NCBI GenBank assembly: GCA_020354575.1
Contig: CP070649.1
Coordinates: 1,241,053-1,305,052, forward strand
Length of the DNA stretch: 64,000 bases
Source: Candidatus Bathyarchaeota archaeon
GTDB lineage: Archaea; Thermoproteota; Bathyarchaeia; Bathyarchaeales; SOJC01
Direction of reading: 5' to 3'
Shown: positions 15,526 through 24,935 of the stretch, piece by piece
Layout of the letters: the number at the start of each line of letters is the position of its first letter
How positions within the stretch are numbered: the first letter of the stretch is position 1
Translations under genes and position numbers: made by a program
Notes under the pieces: model-generated
Database searches by the model: none
Seen by the model: only the letters and a program-made list of their open reading frames with translations
Told to the model about the DNA's origin: nothing

Positions 15526-16353
15526 ATGAAAGAAGACGAAATTAAAAAGGTTGTGCGAGAAGGGTATGCCCAAATCGCTAGAAGGCAAGGATCCTGTTGT
15601 AGCTCCAAATCATCATGTTGTGCTAATAGTACGCAAGATGAAACAAGCAAGAGCCTGGGTTACACTCCGCGAGATCTCGCTTCTATCCCTGAAGGCGCCA
15701 ACCTTGGACTTGGCTGTGGGAACCCCGTTGCTCTTGCAGCTTTAAAAGAAGGCGAAGTAGTTCTTGATCTTGGATCTGGTGGTGGCTTGGATTGCTTCCT
15801 TGCTGCAGAGAAAGTTGGCAGAGAGGGCAAAATTATTGGCGTGGACATGACTCCTGAAATGATCGACAAAGCCAGGAAGAATGCCAGGAAGGGTGAGTAC
15901 AGAAACGTTGAGTTCAGATTGGGAGAGATCGAGAATCTGCCTGTTGCTGATGAGACTGTTGATGTTATTATCTCAAATTGTGTAATCAATCTCTCGCCTG
16001 ATAAGAAGAGAGTCTTCGAAGAAGCGTTTCGAGTCTTGAAGCCTGGTGGGCGGATAATGGTTTCTGACATTGTACTATTAAAGGAGCTTCCTGAAGCGAT
16101 CAAAAATAGTGTCGCAGCTTATATCGGTTGTCTCTCTGGGGCAATAATACGAGACGATTATATTGAGACCATAAAACAAGCCAGCTTTAAGAAAGTAGAG
16201 ATAATTGAAGAGACCCGATTTCCTATTAAGTATATGAATAATGACCCTACGGCGAAGGCGGTCATAAGCGATTCAAAGATCTCCCTAAAAGAAGTGGAGG
16301 AAATCGGGGATTCAGTAGCAAGCATTAAAGTATTCGGGACAAAGCCTCGATAA
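15526..16353 (+). CDS. arsM: Arsenite S-adenosylmethionine methyltransferase
   Basis: A 275-residue class I methyltransferase. The SAM site is VLDLGSGGGLDCFLAAEKVG with the acidic end of strand 2 in GVDMTPEMIDKAR. ArsM-specific features are a cysteine-rich N terminus (GSCCSSKSSCC), LGCGNPV, ISNCVINLSPDK and YIGCLSGA; the last two supply the cysteines that hold As(III) in known ArsM enzymes. It would methylate arsenite stepwise, giving volatile or less bound species. It is preceded by the Cys-rich AbrB gene. No arsenic pump or reductase is in the window. Confidence 0.85.
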   Translation: MKEDEIKKVVREGYAQIARRQGSCCSSKSSCCANSTQDETSKSLGYTPRDLASIPEGANLGLGCGNPVALAALKEGEVVLDLGSGGGLDCFLAAEKVGREGKIIGVDMTPEMIDKARKNARKGEYRNVEFRLGEIENLPVADETVDVIISNCVINLSPDKKRVFEEAFRVLKPGGRIMVSDIVLLKELPEAIKNSVAAYIGCLSGAIIRDDYIETIKQASFKKVEIIEETRFPIKYMNNDPTAKAVISDSKISLKEVEEIGDSVASIKVFGTKPR

Positions 16354-16429
16354 TAACCAATCAACGGAAATGAAAGCTTTACGCAACGATCCTAAAATAC
16401 TTGAAATGTACTCTGGAAGAATTGGGTTT

Positions 16430-17038
16430 ATGATGAAACTTGACTTTAAAAGAGAACTGAAGCATCTCTATAATCCATCTTCGAAGAAGGTTGGAATCGT
16501 GGAAGTTCCGCGGATGACCTTCTTAATGATCGATGGATCTGGTGATCCCAATACGGTACAAGAATTCAAAGACGCAGTTGAAGCATTATTCTCAGTGTCG
16601 TACACTCTTAGATTCATGGTGAAGAAGACAAAAAGAATTGATTATCGCGTGTTACCACTTGAAGGTCTGTGGTGGACAGACGACGTGGACCGATTTAGTA
16701 TGGAAAATAAAGATGCTTGGAAATGGACATCGATGATTATGCAGCCAGAGCATGTAACTGATGGGCTTGTCAATCAAGCTCTTGACCAAGTCAAGCGGAA
16801 AAAAAATCCGATTGCCCTTCCCAAAGTCAGATTCGAGAGCTTTCATGAAGGGCTCTCAGCCCAGATCATGCATATTGGCTCTTATTCAGCTGAAGCTGCC
16901 ACTATTGCCAGACTTCATAACTTCATCAAAAAAAATAATTACGAACCGAAGGGAAAGCATCATGAGATCTATCTAAGTAATCCTCGACGATCAGCACCCG
17001 AAAAAATGAAGACCGTTATCCGGCAACCAATGAAATGA
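16430..17038 (+). CDS. GyrI-like small-molecule-binding domain protein
   Basis: A protein of about 202 residues. The N-terminal MKLDFKRELKHLYNPSSKKV, the strand FLMIDGSGDPN and the Trp-rich LPLEGLWW are typical of stand-alone GyrI-like proteins, as is HIGSYSAEAATIARLHNFI with a later KHHEIYLSNPRR. Such proteins bind or hydrolyse small hydrophobic molecules, and some detoxify cyclopropanoid antibiotics. Family alignment favours ATG 16430 or 16433 over ATG 16370. It follows arsM on the same strand, 76 bases on. Confidence 0.8.
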   Translation: MMKLDFKRELKHLYNPSSKKVGIVEVPRMTFLMIDGSGDPNTVQEFKDAVEALFSVSYTLRFMVKKTKRIDYRVLPLEGLWWTDDVDRFSMENKDAWKWTSMIMQPEHVTDGLVNQALDQVKRKKNPIALPKVRFESFHEGLSAQIMHIGSYSAEAATIARLHNFIKKNNYEPKGKHHEIYLSNPRRSAPEKMKTVIRQPMK

Positions 17039-17172
17039 TCTACACTTACGACCACACAAATCGTATTTCTTCAAGGAGGTAGCAAAGTCTTTATAAGAGC
17101 CGCATGCTGTAGTGGAGATATCACATTAACTCATGCCTAATTTATGAAGCTTTTGAGGGCTTTAAAAACTGC

Positions 17173-18333
17173 ATGCAAAATTTTGTGATAGGAATATTAG
17201 AACAAATGCAAATGCGCTACCTTAAAGACTTGCCATTGAGCTCAAAAGTGTTGAAGGGTGTTGAAGAGCTTGGGTTCAATGAGCTTTTTCCAATTCAGTC
17301 TCAAGCAATAATCCCGCTATTAGATGGCAAAGACGTTATCGGACAAGCTCAAACTGGAACAGGTAAGACCGCGGCTTTTGGAATTCCTATGGTGGAATGC
17401 CTGAATTCAGAGCTTAAAAAGGTTCAAGGCTTGATCTTAGAACCAACACGTGAACTAACAATACAAGTTGCCGATCATCTGCGTCAATTCAGCAAATATG
17501 CCGCATTAAAGGTCCTGCCAATTTACGGCGGAGACCCTATCCACAAACAAGTTTCAGCACTAGAAAGAGGTGTTCACATAATTGTTGGAACACCAGGTCG
17601 AATAATCGACCATCTAAAACGGAGAACACTAGATCTCAGATCAGTGAAGGTCATTGTACTTGATGAAGCAGATAGAATGCTTGATATGGGATTCATAGAA
17701 GATGTAGAATATATTCTGTCAAAGGTACCAACCCAAAGGCAAACAAACCTATTTTCAGCAACAATCGACCAATCAGTAATGAGCTTATGCCACCGATATA
17801 TGACAAACCCAAAAAAGATTTTCGTAAGCAAAGACGAAATCGCTCTTGAACAGATTGACCAGTATTATATGGTTGTAAACCCTGCGAATAAATTTAGAAT
17901 ATTACGATCTATCTTAGATGAAAATCATATAGGACGAGCTATAATATTTTGCCGAACACGCAAATACACCACTCTGCTTTCAGATCGCTTGAAAGCCCTC
18001 GGTTATGATGCGAAGCCCTTACATGCAGGATATAGCCAACGTCAGAGAGAATTCGTAATCAATCTTTTCAGGAAAGGTAAGTTAAATTTACTCGTAGCAA
18101 CCGATGTTGCAGCAAGAGGATTGGACATCGAAGGCATAACTCACATAATAAATTATGATGTTCCAATGGAAGCTTTGGTCTATTTTCATCGCATTGGGCG
18201 AACCGCTAGGATGGGTCGCGAGGGAACGGCCATAACGCTTGTTGGATACGGAGACCTGGATCAATTCACCAGCATAAAAGAACTAACCAGAACCACGATA
18301 TCCCAGCTGGAAACACCAACTCAATTTTGGTGA
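17173..18333 (+). CDS. DEAD-box RNA helicase
   Basis: A 386-residue minimal helicase. Motifs run in order: Q motif FPIQSQAI, I AQTGTGKT (59-66), Ia PTREL, Ib TPGR, II DEAD, III SAT, IV region AIIFCRTRKYT, V ATDVAARGLDI and VI HRIGRTARMG. The protein ends soon after, so there is no RNA-binding tail. It probably remodels rRNA or mRNA. The start could be ATG 17173 or the in-frame ATGs at 17206 and 17212; conserved sequence begins at RYLKDLPL. It leads a tight cluster with aIF-1A and an OB-fold protein. Confidence 0.9.
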   Translation: MQNFVIGILEQMQMRYLKDLPLSSKVLKGVEELGFNELFPIQSQAIIPLLDGKDVIGQAQTGTGKTAAFGIPMVECLNSELKKVQGLILEPTRELTIQVADHLRQFSKYAALKVLPIYGGDPIHKQVSALERGVHIIVGTPGRIIDHLKRRTLDLRSVKVIVLDEADRMLDMGFIEDVEYILSKVPTQRQTNLFSATIDQSVMSLCHRYMTNPKKIFVSKDEIALEQIDQYYMVVNPANKFRILRSILDENHIGRAIIFCRTRKYTTLLSDRLKALGYDAKPLHAGYSQRQREFVINLFRKGKLNLLVATDVAARGLDIEGITHIINYDVPMEALVYFHRIGRTARMGREGTAITLVGYGDLDQFTSIKELTRTTISQLETPTQFW

Positions 18334-18340
18334 ATTAGCA

Positions 18341-18652
18341 ATGGGAAAGAGAAAAATTATCAGGGAGGCGGATTTCGGAAATGTTAAGCTCCCAGTTGCT
18401 AATGATGTATTGGGTATCGCCATTCAAATGCTGGGAAATGACCGAATTCGAGTGAAATGCCAGGACGGGCCTATAAGGCTTTGCAGAATTCGAGGTAAGA
18501 TGAAACGACGCTTCTGGATTAGAGAAGGCGACATTGTCTTGGTCTCTCCTTGGGATTTTCAATCGGACAAGCGGGGCGACATCTACTGGAGATATAGAAG
18601 AAATGAAGCTGAATGGTTGAGGAATAAGGGGTATCTTAAGGTTCAAAGGTGA
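18341..18652 (+). CDS. eif1A: Archaeal translation initiation factor aIF-1A
   Basis: A 103-residue factor with one S1-type OB fold: MGKRKIIREADFGNVKLP, LGIAIQMLGNDRIRVKCQDG, RLCRIRGKMKRRFWIREGDI and VSPWDFQSDKRGDIYWRY. It matches aIF-1A/eIF-1A over its whole length and is the counterpart of bacterial IF-1, binding the A-site side of the small subunit. The KMKRRFWIREGD strand is diagnostic. It starts 7 bases after the helicase gene, so the two are likely co-transcribed. Confidence 0.93.
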   Translation: MGKRKIIREADFGNVKLPVANDVLGIAIQMLGNDRIRVKCQDGPIRLCRIRGKMKRRFWIREGDIVLVSPWDFQSDKRGDIYWRYRRNEAEWLRNKGYLKVQR

Positions 18653-18671
18653 GCTCAAGGTGAGGAATGAA

Positions 18672-19331
18672 ATGTGGCGATCAAGAGGACGTCCTGGTGG
18701 TGATAATCCGCCTAGATCCGATGCTAGAACTCTTGAATACATTGTAAAACTCTCCCAAAGAAATCAAATCGATGCTAACGAATTTTTTAACGCCATTGTA
18801 TACGCATGGGCGAATGGTGAAGCTAGATGTCGAGAACTGACTATTCAAGCCCGTGTGAAGGGAAAAGACCGATGCGTCTTTCTAATCACTAGAGGGCACG
18901 ATGTAGTTGCACAGTTCCCAATGTTAGAAAAATATCTCAAGGAACCTAGCCCATTTGGTCGATTTGAAATTTTCCACAAGAATATTAACCCTACCTCAGA
19001 AAAGAAAAGTAAAACGCTTCCTGACACTGGAATTCTACACATCCAAGATTTAGAAGTGGGAATGAAAAAGGTTAGCATAAAAGCCCAAGTAACAGAGATT
19101 TCAAAACCAAAATTGCTCTTGACTAGAAACTACAATTATGCTCTTTTGGCCAATGCCACCCTCTCTGATGAAACGGGGACTATTGAACTACCATTATGGA
19201 ATAACAACATCAAAGCAGTTTCCGTCAAAGATACCGTTCAGGTTGATAATGCTAAAGTCGCAATGTTTCGAGGTCGGGTGCAGCTGAGAGTTGCTAGAAA
19301 TGGAACATTGAGAGTATTGGAAAACAGCTGA
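18672..19331 (+). CDS. RPA-like OB-fold nucleic-acid-binding protein
   Basis: A protein of about 219 residues. The first half is a helical and beta region (LEYIVKLSQRNQIDANEFFN...) of unknown fold. From about residue 110 an OB fold follows: IQDLEVGMKKVSIKAQVTEI, ATLSDETGTIELPLWNNNI, DTVQVDNAKVAMFRGRVQL. The strand order and DETG turn match the archaeal SSB/RPA fold and resemble the protein at 45202-45657. It would bind single-stranded DNA or RNA. AAGGTGAGG at 18657-18665 supports ATG 18672 over the GTG at 18660. It follows aIF-1A on the same strand. Confidence 0.75.
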   Translation: MWRSRGRPGGDNPPRSDARTLEYIVKLSQRNQIDANEFFNAIVYAWANGEARCRELTIQARVKGKDRCVFLITRGHDVVAQFPMLEKYLKEPSPFGRFEIFHKNINPTSEKKSKTLPDTGILHIQDLEVGMKKVSIKAQVTEISKPKLLLTRNYNYALLANATLSDETGTIELPLWNNNIKAVSVKDTVQVDNAKVAMFRGRVQLRVARNGTLRVLENS

Positions 19332-19355
19332 TGTACACTGAGAGATTGAAGTTGA

Positions 19356-19916
19356 ATGACTATAATTGTAGATGACGCTGGGAGTGGTGATCTCCTCTTT
19401 GGCGTTGTTCTGGGGGCCTATCGACTTGAAACGCGAGAATTTAGATACGGCGTGGTGAGTGTCCAGTATTTTCAATCCCCTCGCTTTCATCGGAAGGAAT
19501 ATCTCAAGGCAGCCTCAAAAATCGTATTCCAGTTGCTAGATGAATTTAATCTTAAAAGGGATGAACCTGTCAAGATCTGTAAAGGCTACATTTTTGATGA
19601 AGCTGTTCAGGATCTGCAAGAAAGGTTTAGCGATTCACCAATTGATCGGATAAAAGTAACAGGGGAGCCGCAACGACTTACTGAAATGGCGTATTTGGAT
19701 GAAATAAGAAACTTAGGCTATGAACCTCTCAAGGAGAGGGAAGGAAAAAGAGCTAAAAGCTTTTTTCATATGTTGAGATGGCTCAGAGAGAACCCTGATC
19801 AACTCAAATATGCAAAGACTGGTTGGCCTCGACTCGCAAAATACCGACTATTTAGATCTACAAAGATGCGTGTAGCTAAGCATTCCGAAGAAACATCTGC
19901 ATCGTCGATCCATTGA
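19356..19916 (+). CDS. Uncharacterised protein with an RNase H-like first strand
   Basis: A 186-residue protein. The opening MTIIVDDAGSGDLLFGVV is a beta strand with paired aspartates and a GSG turn, as in the first strand of RNase H-fold nucleases. Later come an acidic helix (FDEAVQDLQERF), ITVTG-like strand DRIKVTGEP and a basic tail. A nuclease or nuclease-like role is possible, but I see no firm second or third catalytic acid. It is the last gene of the helicase/aIF-1A/OB-fold cluster (24 bases after the OB-fold gene), which points to RNA or DNA metabolism. It is convergent with pepF. Confidence 0.5.
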   Translation: MTIIVDDAGSGDLLFGVVLGAYRLETREFRYGVVSVQYFQSPRFHRKEYLKAASKIVFQLLDEFNLKRDEPVKICKGYIFDEAVQDLQERFSDSPIDRIKVTGEPQRLTEMAYLDEIRNLGYEPLKEREGKRAKSFFHMLRWLRENPDQLKYAKTGWPRLAKYRLFRSTKMRVAKHSEETSASSIH

Positions 19917-19924
19917 GCAATTAA

Positions 19925-21706
19925 TCAGAGGGTCTCTTCAAGCAAGTTGATAAATTCCTCTGCTTGTTTCATGCCTTTTTCCCAAAGTTTTTCATCAATT
20001 TGGAAGCCTACTTCCGCAGCAAGTTCTTGAGGAGACTTGCTTGAACCCGCGGCTAGGAGTCTTTTTAATTTGGGAGCAAAAGCCTTCCCTTCTTCCTTGT
20101 ACAGCCGATACAAAGCGAATACAAATAGCTGTCCGAACACGTAGGGATAATTATAGAAGCGAAAGTTCGCAATGTAGTAGTGCTGTTTCATTGTCCATTC
20201 CCATTTCATCACATCTAGCCATTCAACAGAATCACCATAGATGGTGTCTCTAGCTTTGACCCATAACTTGGCCACAGTGTTTCCGTCCAAAAATTCACCT
20301 TGTTTGATGCTCTCATACATACTCTGTTCAAAGAGAACCCGTGCAGAGACTTGAAAGGCCGTCATGCCAAACTTATCTAGCACGCTAACAAGGATTGCCT
20401 GTTTCTCTTCCTTTGATCTAGCTTTCGAAAGCAATCGTTCAGTCATAAGTAGTTCACCAAATTTGCTTGCAGTTTCAGCAATACACATACCTAATTCCAA
20501 GTTGCTAGGTTTCTGGGCTCTTGATCCAAGGTATGCATGTATGGCATGACCAAGTTCATGCGCCAATGTGTAAACATCACCAAGTTTTTTGTTGAAACTC
20601 TGTAAGATGTAGGCACTCTTTCCTGTTTGCCAGTCAGCACAAAAGGCTCCTGACCTCTTGCCTTTTCTCACCTCTCCATCAATGTGTCGCTTTTCAAACA
20701 TTTCATCAACCCACCCTCCTGTCTCCTCATCAAATTCTCGGTACGCGTCCACATTTTCCCTCCGAGCTTCTCCCCACGCAAAATCCATCTTTGGGGCATG
20801 AGGTAGCGGAGCAACAATATCGTAGTTGCCTAGCTTATCTAAGCCCATTAATTTGGCTTTAAGCTTCAAGTATTTCTGATAAAGCTTCACATTCTTTCTG
20901 ATGGTTCGCATAAGACTTTCAACGATCGGCTGATTGACATCATTATCTACTAAACTCTGGGTCATTGGAGTTGGGTGCTTTCTGAGTTTACACATCTGCA
21001 AATGATCTTCACTCACTGCACGGACAGCGCTTGCCCAAATGATCTCATCCATCCCAAGACTCTTATAGACTATCTGATTGGCTTGTCTCCGAAGCACACG
21101 ATCAGGACTCTGGAAGAGACTAATTATTCTGCCATAAGGAAGCGTTTTGAGTTTACCTTCAATTTCTATTTCAAAAGCACGAGTGGAGAGCCAATCATTT
21201 TGGAGCATTTGCCAAGCATTAATTCCATTTTTATCCTTGGTTATTATCAAGCGTTCCTCAATTTCTGAGAGCATATAGGGCACGCTTCTCAAGATTCTTT
21301 CAAGATAATGCTTATACTCTGCTAAAACAGGATTTTTGACCAAAGATGGATTCTCTACGAGAAGTTTGCCCAATTCCAAGTCGATAAAAACCAACGCTTG
21401 CTTAACTTTCATGAAAGCTCTTCGAGCAGCATCGTTAAGTTTTTTGGCGACCGCATCTGTAGAATCCGCAGAGTATATCAAACGGCAATATAAATACACG
21501 CTTTCATATTTTAGGAAAAGGGCATCTTTCGTTTCTAAGAGCTTCAGTATGCTATTGGCATCAAGGTTTCCGATTTTGCTGTGATATAGATCTCGAATCT
21601 TCTCTATTTCAGCTACCATGGAATTTAGTTTTTCTTGGATCAAGGCAGGGTCTGAATTCTGAACCAGTTGTGAAAGATCCCAGATCATTTCTTTTCCCAA
21701 AGCCAC
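19925..21706 (-). CDS. pepF: Oligoendopeptidase F (M3 family metallopeptidase)
   Basis: A 593-residue cytoplasmic zinc peptidase. The zinc motif HELGH lies at about residues 380-384 in TLAHELGHAIHAYLG, followed about 30 residues later by the third ligand region ELGMCIAETASKFGE. MILTERL-like LLMTERLLSKARSKEEK and the C-terminal NFRFYNYPYVFGQLFVFALY are characteristic of PepF. It cleaves peptides of roughly 7 to 17 residues in the last step of protein turnover. The start is GTG 21706, with an AGGTTGAAG site upstream. The stop is 9 bases from the convergent gene. Confidence 0.92.
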   Translation of the reverse strand: MALGKEMIWDLSQLVQNSDPALIQEKLNSMVAEIEKIRDLYHSKIGNLDANSILKLLETKDALFLKYESVYLYCRLIYSADSTDAVAKKLNDAARRAFMKVKQALVFIDLELGKLLVENPSLVKNPVLAEYKHYLERILRSVPYMLSEIEERLIITKDKNGINAWQMLQNDWLSTRAFEIEIEGKLKTLPYGRIISLFQSPDRVLRRQANQIVYKSLGMDEIIWASAVRAVSEDHLQMCKLRKHPTPMTQSLVDNDVNQPIVESLMRTIRKNVKLYQKYLKLKAKLMGLDKLGNYDIVAPLPHAPKMDFAWGEARRENVDAYREFDEETGGWVDEMFEKRHIDGEVRKGKRSGAFCADWQTGKSAYILQSFNKKLGDVYTLAHELGHAIHAYLGSRAQKPSNLELGMCIAETASKFGELLMTERLLSKARSKEEKQAILVSVLDKFGMTAFQVSARVLFEQSMYESIKQGEFLDGNTVAKLWVKARDTIYGDSVEWLDVMKWEWTMKQHYYIANFRFYNYPYVFGQLFVFALYRLYKEEGKAFAPKLKRLLAAGSSKSPQELAAEVGFQIDEKLWEKGMKQAEEFINLLEETL

Positions 21707-21881
21707 TTCAACCTATCCTCTTTTTTTTTAGTCCTGCAAATTTAAAAAATGTGCCATCAACTCGAAAAAAAGAGAAGGATTGGATGAGGTCTGTGTGTGG
21801 GCACGCTAATTTTCCCAATAGATAACTATTTAAGCAGTGATTTCGGTGGAGCATGGGATCTTCTTTAGGAGAGGGTCGAAT

Positions 21882-22943
21882 TTGACTTCAAAGGTTGCTA
21901 TCACAAAATTTATTCAAAACGCAGAGGAGAAGGCGCTAAAGGAAGCTCTTGACCTAATCGGTGGAGTACGCGATTTAAACACTCCAGAGAAAACAGTAGT
22001 TATAAAAGTAGGGGTTTTCAGCCATAAAGTAGCCAATCATACATCTGTCCGCTTTGTAGATGGAATTATTCGCAGCTTCAGCAACGCACCTAAAATAGTC
22101 CTTGCTGAATCAGATAATTACCAAGGAACAGGGTTAGAAAGGTTACAAATTTGGAAAGAGCTTTTCTCTGAACGCGTTGCACCCATCAACCTCTCGGATT
22201 TGAAGGATGCTCAGAATGTCACTCTTGCTGGTCAAAAGATGAAACTCTCCTCCTTTCTGTTCAAGCCTAATGTATTGATTAACACGCATATATTGCGAAC
22301 TTTTACGAGGGGCAGCATCTTAAAGAATCTATTTGGCTGTATTCCTATACGAAAGAAGGCAAAATTCCACAAAACTGAGCTTCTCAGCTCACTTCTGGCG
22401 GATATCTACGAAGCTATAGGTGGCATTGATCTCTCTGTTATGGATGGAACTCATCTTTGGCGTGGTGCAGGAGATCTTCGAGTACGTATGAACACTCTCC
22501 TTGTGGGTAGGGATGCGGTAGCTGTGGAAACTGTTGGAGCTATCTTAGCCGGCTTGAAACCTGAAAAAATGCCTGTAACACAGGAATTCGCAAAACGAGG
22601 ACTCGGAGAAGCTAATTTAGAGAACATTGAAATTGTGGGAACACCACTCGGAAGCTTACGAAAAGAGTTCAAGTTAGCAGCGAAAAGGCTTAGAAAGAAA
22701 TGGAAGGAGCATGGCGGTGCGCCGAGTATCTGGGCACCAACGATTGACAATCTAATCAAAGATGGGTTTTTCCAACTCCCGAACAAACGAACAAGAAAAG
22801 ATGTGGCGAGGGCTTTTGAAATCCGTGGGGTCTCTACAAAAGGCAACATCAGTTTGATCACAACTACCTTAACGCGAAGAGTGAAAAAGGGCAAATTAAA
22901 GGCTGCAAAAGAACCTCTTGGATGGGTCTATTGGACAGAATAG
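21882..22943 (+). CDS. DUF362 domain protein without ferredoxin module
   Basis: A protein of about 353 residues. The DUF362 core is seen in TVVIKVGVFSHKVANHTSVR, IIRSFSNAPKIVLAES, KPNVLINTHILRT and SVMDGTHLWRGAGD, then VGRDAVAVETVGA with the aspartate of the family. The usual C-terminal 4Fe-4S cluster motif is absent; instead a basic helical tail ends in a winged-helix-like segment (ISLITTTLTRRVKKGKL). Many members are iron-sulfur proteins of unknown role. AGGAGAGGG before TTG 21882 supports that start over the GTG at 21837. Confidence 0.75.
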   Translation: MTSKVAITKFIQNAEEKALKEALDLIGGVRDLNTPEKTVVIKVGVFSHKVANHTSVRFVDGIIRSFSNAPKIVLAESDNYQGTGLERLQIWKELFSERVAPINLSDLKDAQNVTLAGQKMKLSSFLFKPNVLINTHILRTFTRGSILKNLFGCIPIRKKAKFHKTELLSSLLADIYEAIGGIDLSVMDGTHLWRGAGDLRVRMNTLLVGRDAVAVETVGAILAGLKPEKMPVTQEFAKRGLGEANLENIEIVGTPLGSLRKEFKLAAKRLRKKWKEHGGAPSIWAPTIDNLIKDGFFQLPNKRTRKDVARAFEIRGVSTKGNISLITTTLTRRVKKGKLKAAKEPLGWVYWTE

Positions 22944-23028
22944 CACGACATAATTTGCGATAAGGCGGAGAATATTCTGCCATCTTAATCTATGTAAATA
23001 CTTATAGTACAAGAACAGGATGATCTTT

Positions 23029-24201
23029 CTAATATGGCCATTCATCTTTCCTATTTGGAAAGATGGCTGGATACCCTCTAACATCAATGGGTGTATCAAG
23101 CGTAAATTCTTGCCATTCATTGTGTGTTGGTGCGCCAAAACAGATATCAGCATTTTTCATGGTCAAATCAAATATCGAGGACCAGAGAGTGCCAAAATTA
23201 TCGGAATAATAGTGGTCACAGACGCCTTCTGGGAATTTTCTAGACAAGATGGTTCTCAGTGTTTCTTTGCTGATTGCTGGTGTGGAAGCCTTTAAGCTTG
23301 AATCAATTAAGTGATAGCGTTTCTGCGAATTTCTTATTATGCCACAATTACTCTCGTTAGCTTTCGCAGTGGCAGGCAGAGTATAATGATTAGTCGAGAA
23401 AAGACACTTGTCAGCTGAGTCGTTATCTATTCGTTTTATGTCGCGAGTTCCATCCGCAAACTCTGCCAATGCAGCATTACTCTTTCTATCCGCGATTAAG
23501 AGATTGAAAAAACCGGAGATAGGCATCTTCTGGATTAGCCCCACTGCTTCATCAACGGATTTACAGTTGTCAAGTATGGCACGGATGACTAGATGACCTT
23601 GAAAACCACCAGACTGCAAAGGTCTCCCAAAGATGCCTCCACCAGTAAAAGTCGCTCCAATGCCATGTTCGTTGACGCCATCGGCGCGACCAAAAAGAAA
23701 AATCGAAAAGCCAGTGTGCTTCGCTTTTCCCTCTACTCGGGTTGTGCATAATCGGAGGTCTTCTTGTGAGTGTATCCACTCATAACTTCTTCCAACATAG
23801 ACGTGCTTGTCGTTTGTTACAGATGAAAGCACAACCACTTGGCTGCAATTTCCAGGAATCTGATAGTTTGGACTGTAAAAAGGCGATGCGCTGACTTTTA
23901 TTCCCAGGGTATCAGCAAAACCTTGCATTTCATCATTTAGTCCAGGACAATACTCTTCAAAAAGAGCCTTCAACTCTTTAAAATCTTCAAACCCTAGCAT
24001 TTTTAGATAAGCCTTCTCGGATGAAGGAATACCCAACTGTGTCAAGAAAGAAGAAATCGTTGTTTCAACACGCACGCGCATTGCTTCATTCCTCTTCAAG
24101 ATCGCACCTTGCATCTGACCCACTTCGTACGGAGAGCCTTCGAGGATTAGATGTTGAAACTCTCCGGTGATGAGTTCATATTCTGGACTCATAGCCACCA
24201 T
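23029..24201 (-). CDS. C45-type N-terminal-nucleophile acyltransferase/peptidase
   Basis: A 390-residue protein of the AAT family (acyl-CoA:6-aminopenicillanic acid acyltransferase-like). An N-terminal region (EGSPYEVGQMQGAILKRN) precedes GNCSQVVV, where Cys119 would become the nucleophile after autocleavage at Asn-Cys or Gly-Asn. The later strands KHVYVGRSYEW, GVNEHGIGATFTGG and the NLLIADRKSNAALAEFADG segment fit the family. It hydrolyses or transfers acyl groups on amides or lactones; the substrate is unknown. It stands alone; the divergent intergenic stretch 24202-24437 holds AT-rich promoter-like DNA. Confidence 0.8.
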   Translation of the reverse strand: MVAMSPEYELITGEFQHLILEGSPYEVGQMQGAILKRNEAMRVRVETTISSFLTQLGIPSSEKAYLKMLGFEDFKELKALFEEYCPGLNDEMQGFADTLGIKVSASPFYSPNYQIPGNCSQVVVLSSVTNDKHVYVGRSYEWIHSQEDLRLCTTRVEGKAKHTGFSIFLFGRADGVNEHGIGATFTGGGIFGRPLQSGGFQGHLVIRAILDNCKSVDEAVGLIQKMPISGFFNLLIADRKSNAALAEFADGTRDIKRIDNDSADKCLFSTNHYTLPATAKANESNCGIIRNSQKRYHLIDSSLKASTPAISKETLRTILSRKFPEGVCDHYYSDNFGTLWSSIFDLTMKNADICFGAPTHNEWQEFTLDTPIDVRGYPAIFPNRKDEWPY

Positions 24202-24437
24202 CTTGATTCAATTATTAATCTGATGACGCTCTGAGGAGATTGATAAAGACCATATTTAAGTTTTTTTCCTAAAATAAATTTAAAAATCACGTTTTTTCAA
24301 AAATAAATCCATATTCGCGATTTAAATGCTATTTTAAATAAAACTCTCGAATTTTGAGTAGTTAATTGTCGGCTTTTTGGAATCGGAGGGCTCTAGATCA
24401 AGCATTGATGTATCTGTTCAAGCGACATCCTCAAAAG

Positions 24438-24815
24438 CTAAAAGGGACGTGGGCTTTCAAAAAAAGCCGTGGAAAGTCCCATTATCATGATGAGAATGAA
24501 CGCTGCAACAAGAGCTACTGCAAATATTGTTACCCAGTCACCTTCATAGTAGTATTGTATTAGCAGGGCTAATGAGATTATTTGAACGAATACAACCAGA
24601 ATAGGGATTGGGGACAATAGCACTGTTGAGATTTCTGCAATCAAGGAGTAGAGGAGGGCAATAATTATCGTTATCTTAATTGAGCTTCTCTTCTTTCCGA
24701 CAGCCATAAGTTCTGCGATATAGAGAGCTCCCATCATACCAAATGAGGTGAAAAAGAACCCTCTGTGATTCCAAAGTACAGTGATGATCGCCTGTACAAG
24801 CCATGTCATTTCCAT
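24438..24815 (-). CDS. Small four-span membrane protein
   Basis: A 125-residue protein with about four hydrophobic spans: GFFFTSFGMMGALYIAEL, IKITIIIALLYSLIAEI, IPILVVFVQIISLALLI and WVTIFAVALVAAFILIM. A short basic loop KKRSSIK separates spans 1 and 2. No family is recognised. GAGGTGA precedes the ATG at a normal distance. It lies downstream of, and in the same orientation as, the two winged-helix regulators, 120 bases away. Confidence 0.6.
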   Translation of the reverse strand: MEMTWLVQAIITVLWNHRGFFFTSFGMMGALYIAELMAVGKKRSSIKITIIIALLYSLIAEISTVLLSPIPILVVFVQIISLALLIQYYYEGDWVTIFAVALVAAFILIMIMGLSTAFFESPRPF

Positions 24816-24935
24816 ATTAAGTCACCTCTTCATTCATACCCAATAGATCGTATAAAAAGCGACGCACATGTTGTAGTCACAATTTGTGACTACCGAACTC
24901 AGCATAACAATCGTTCCTTGAAACTCCCCATCCTC

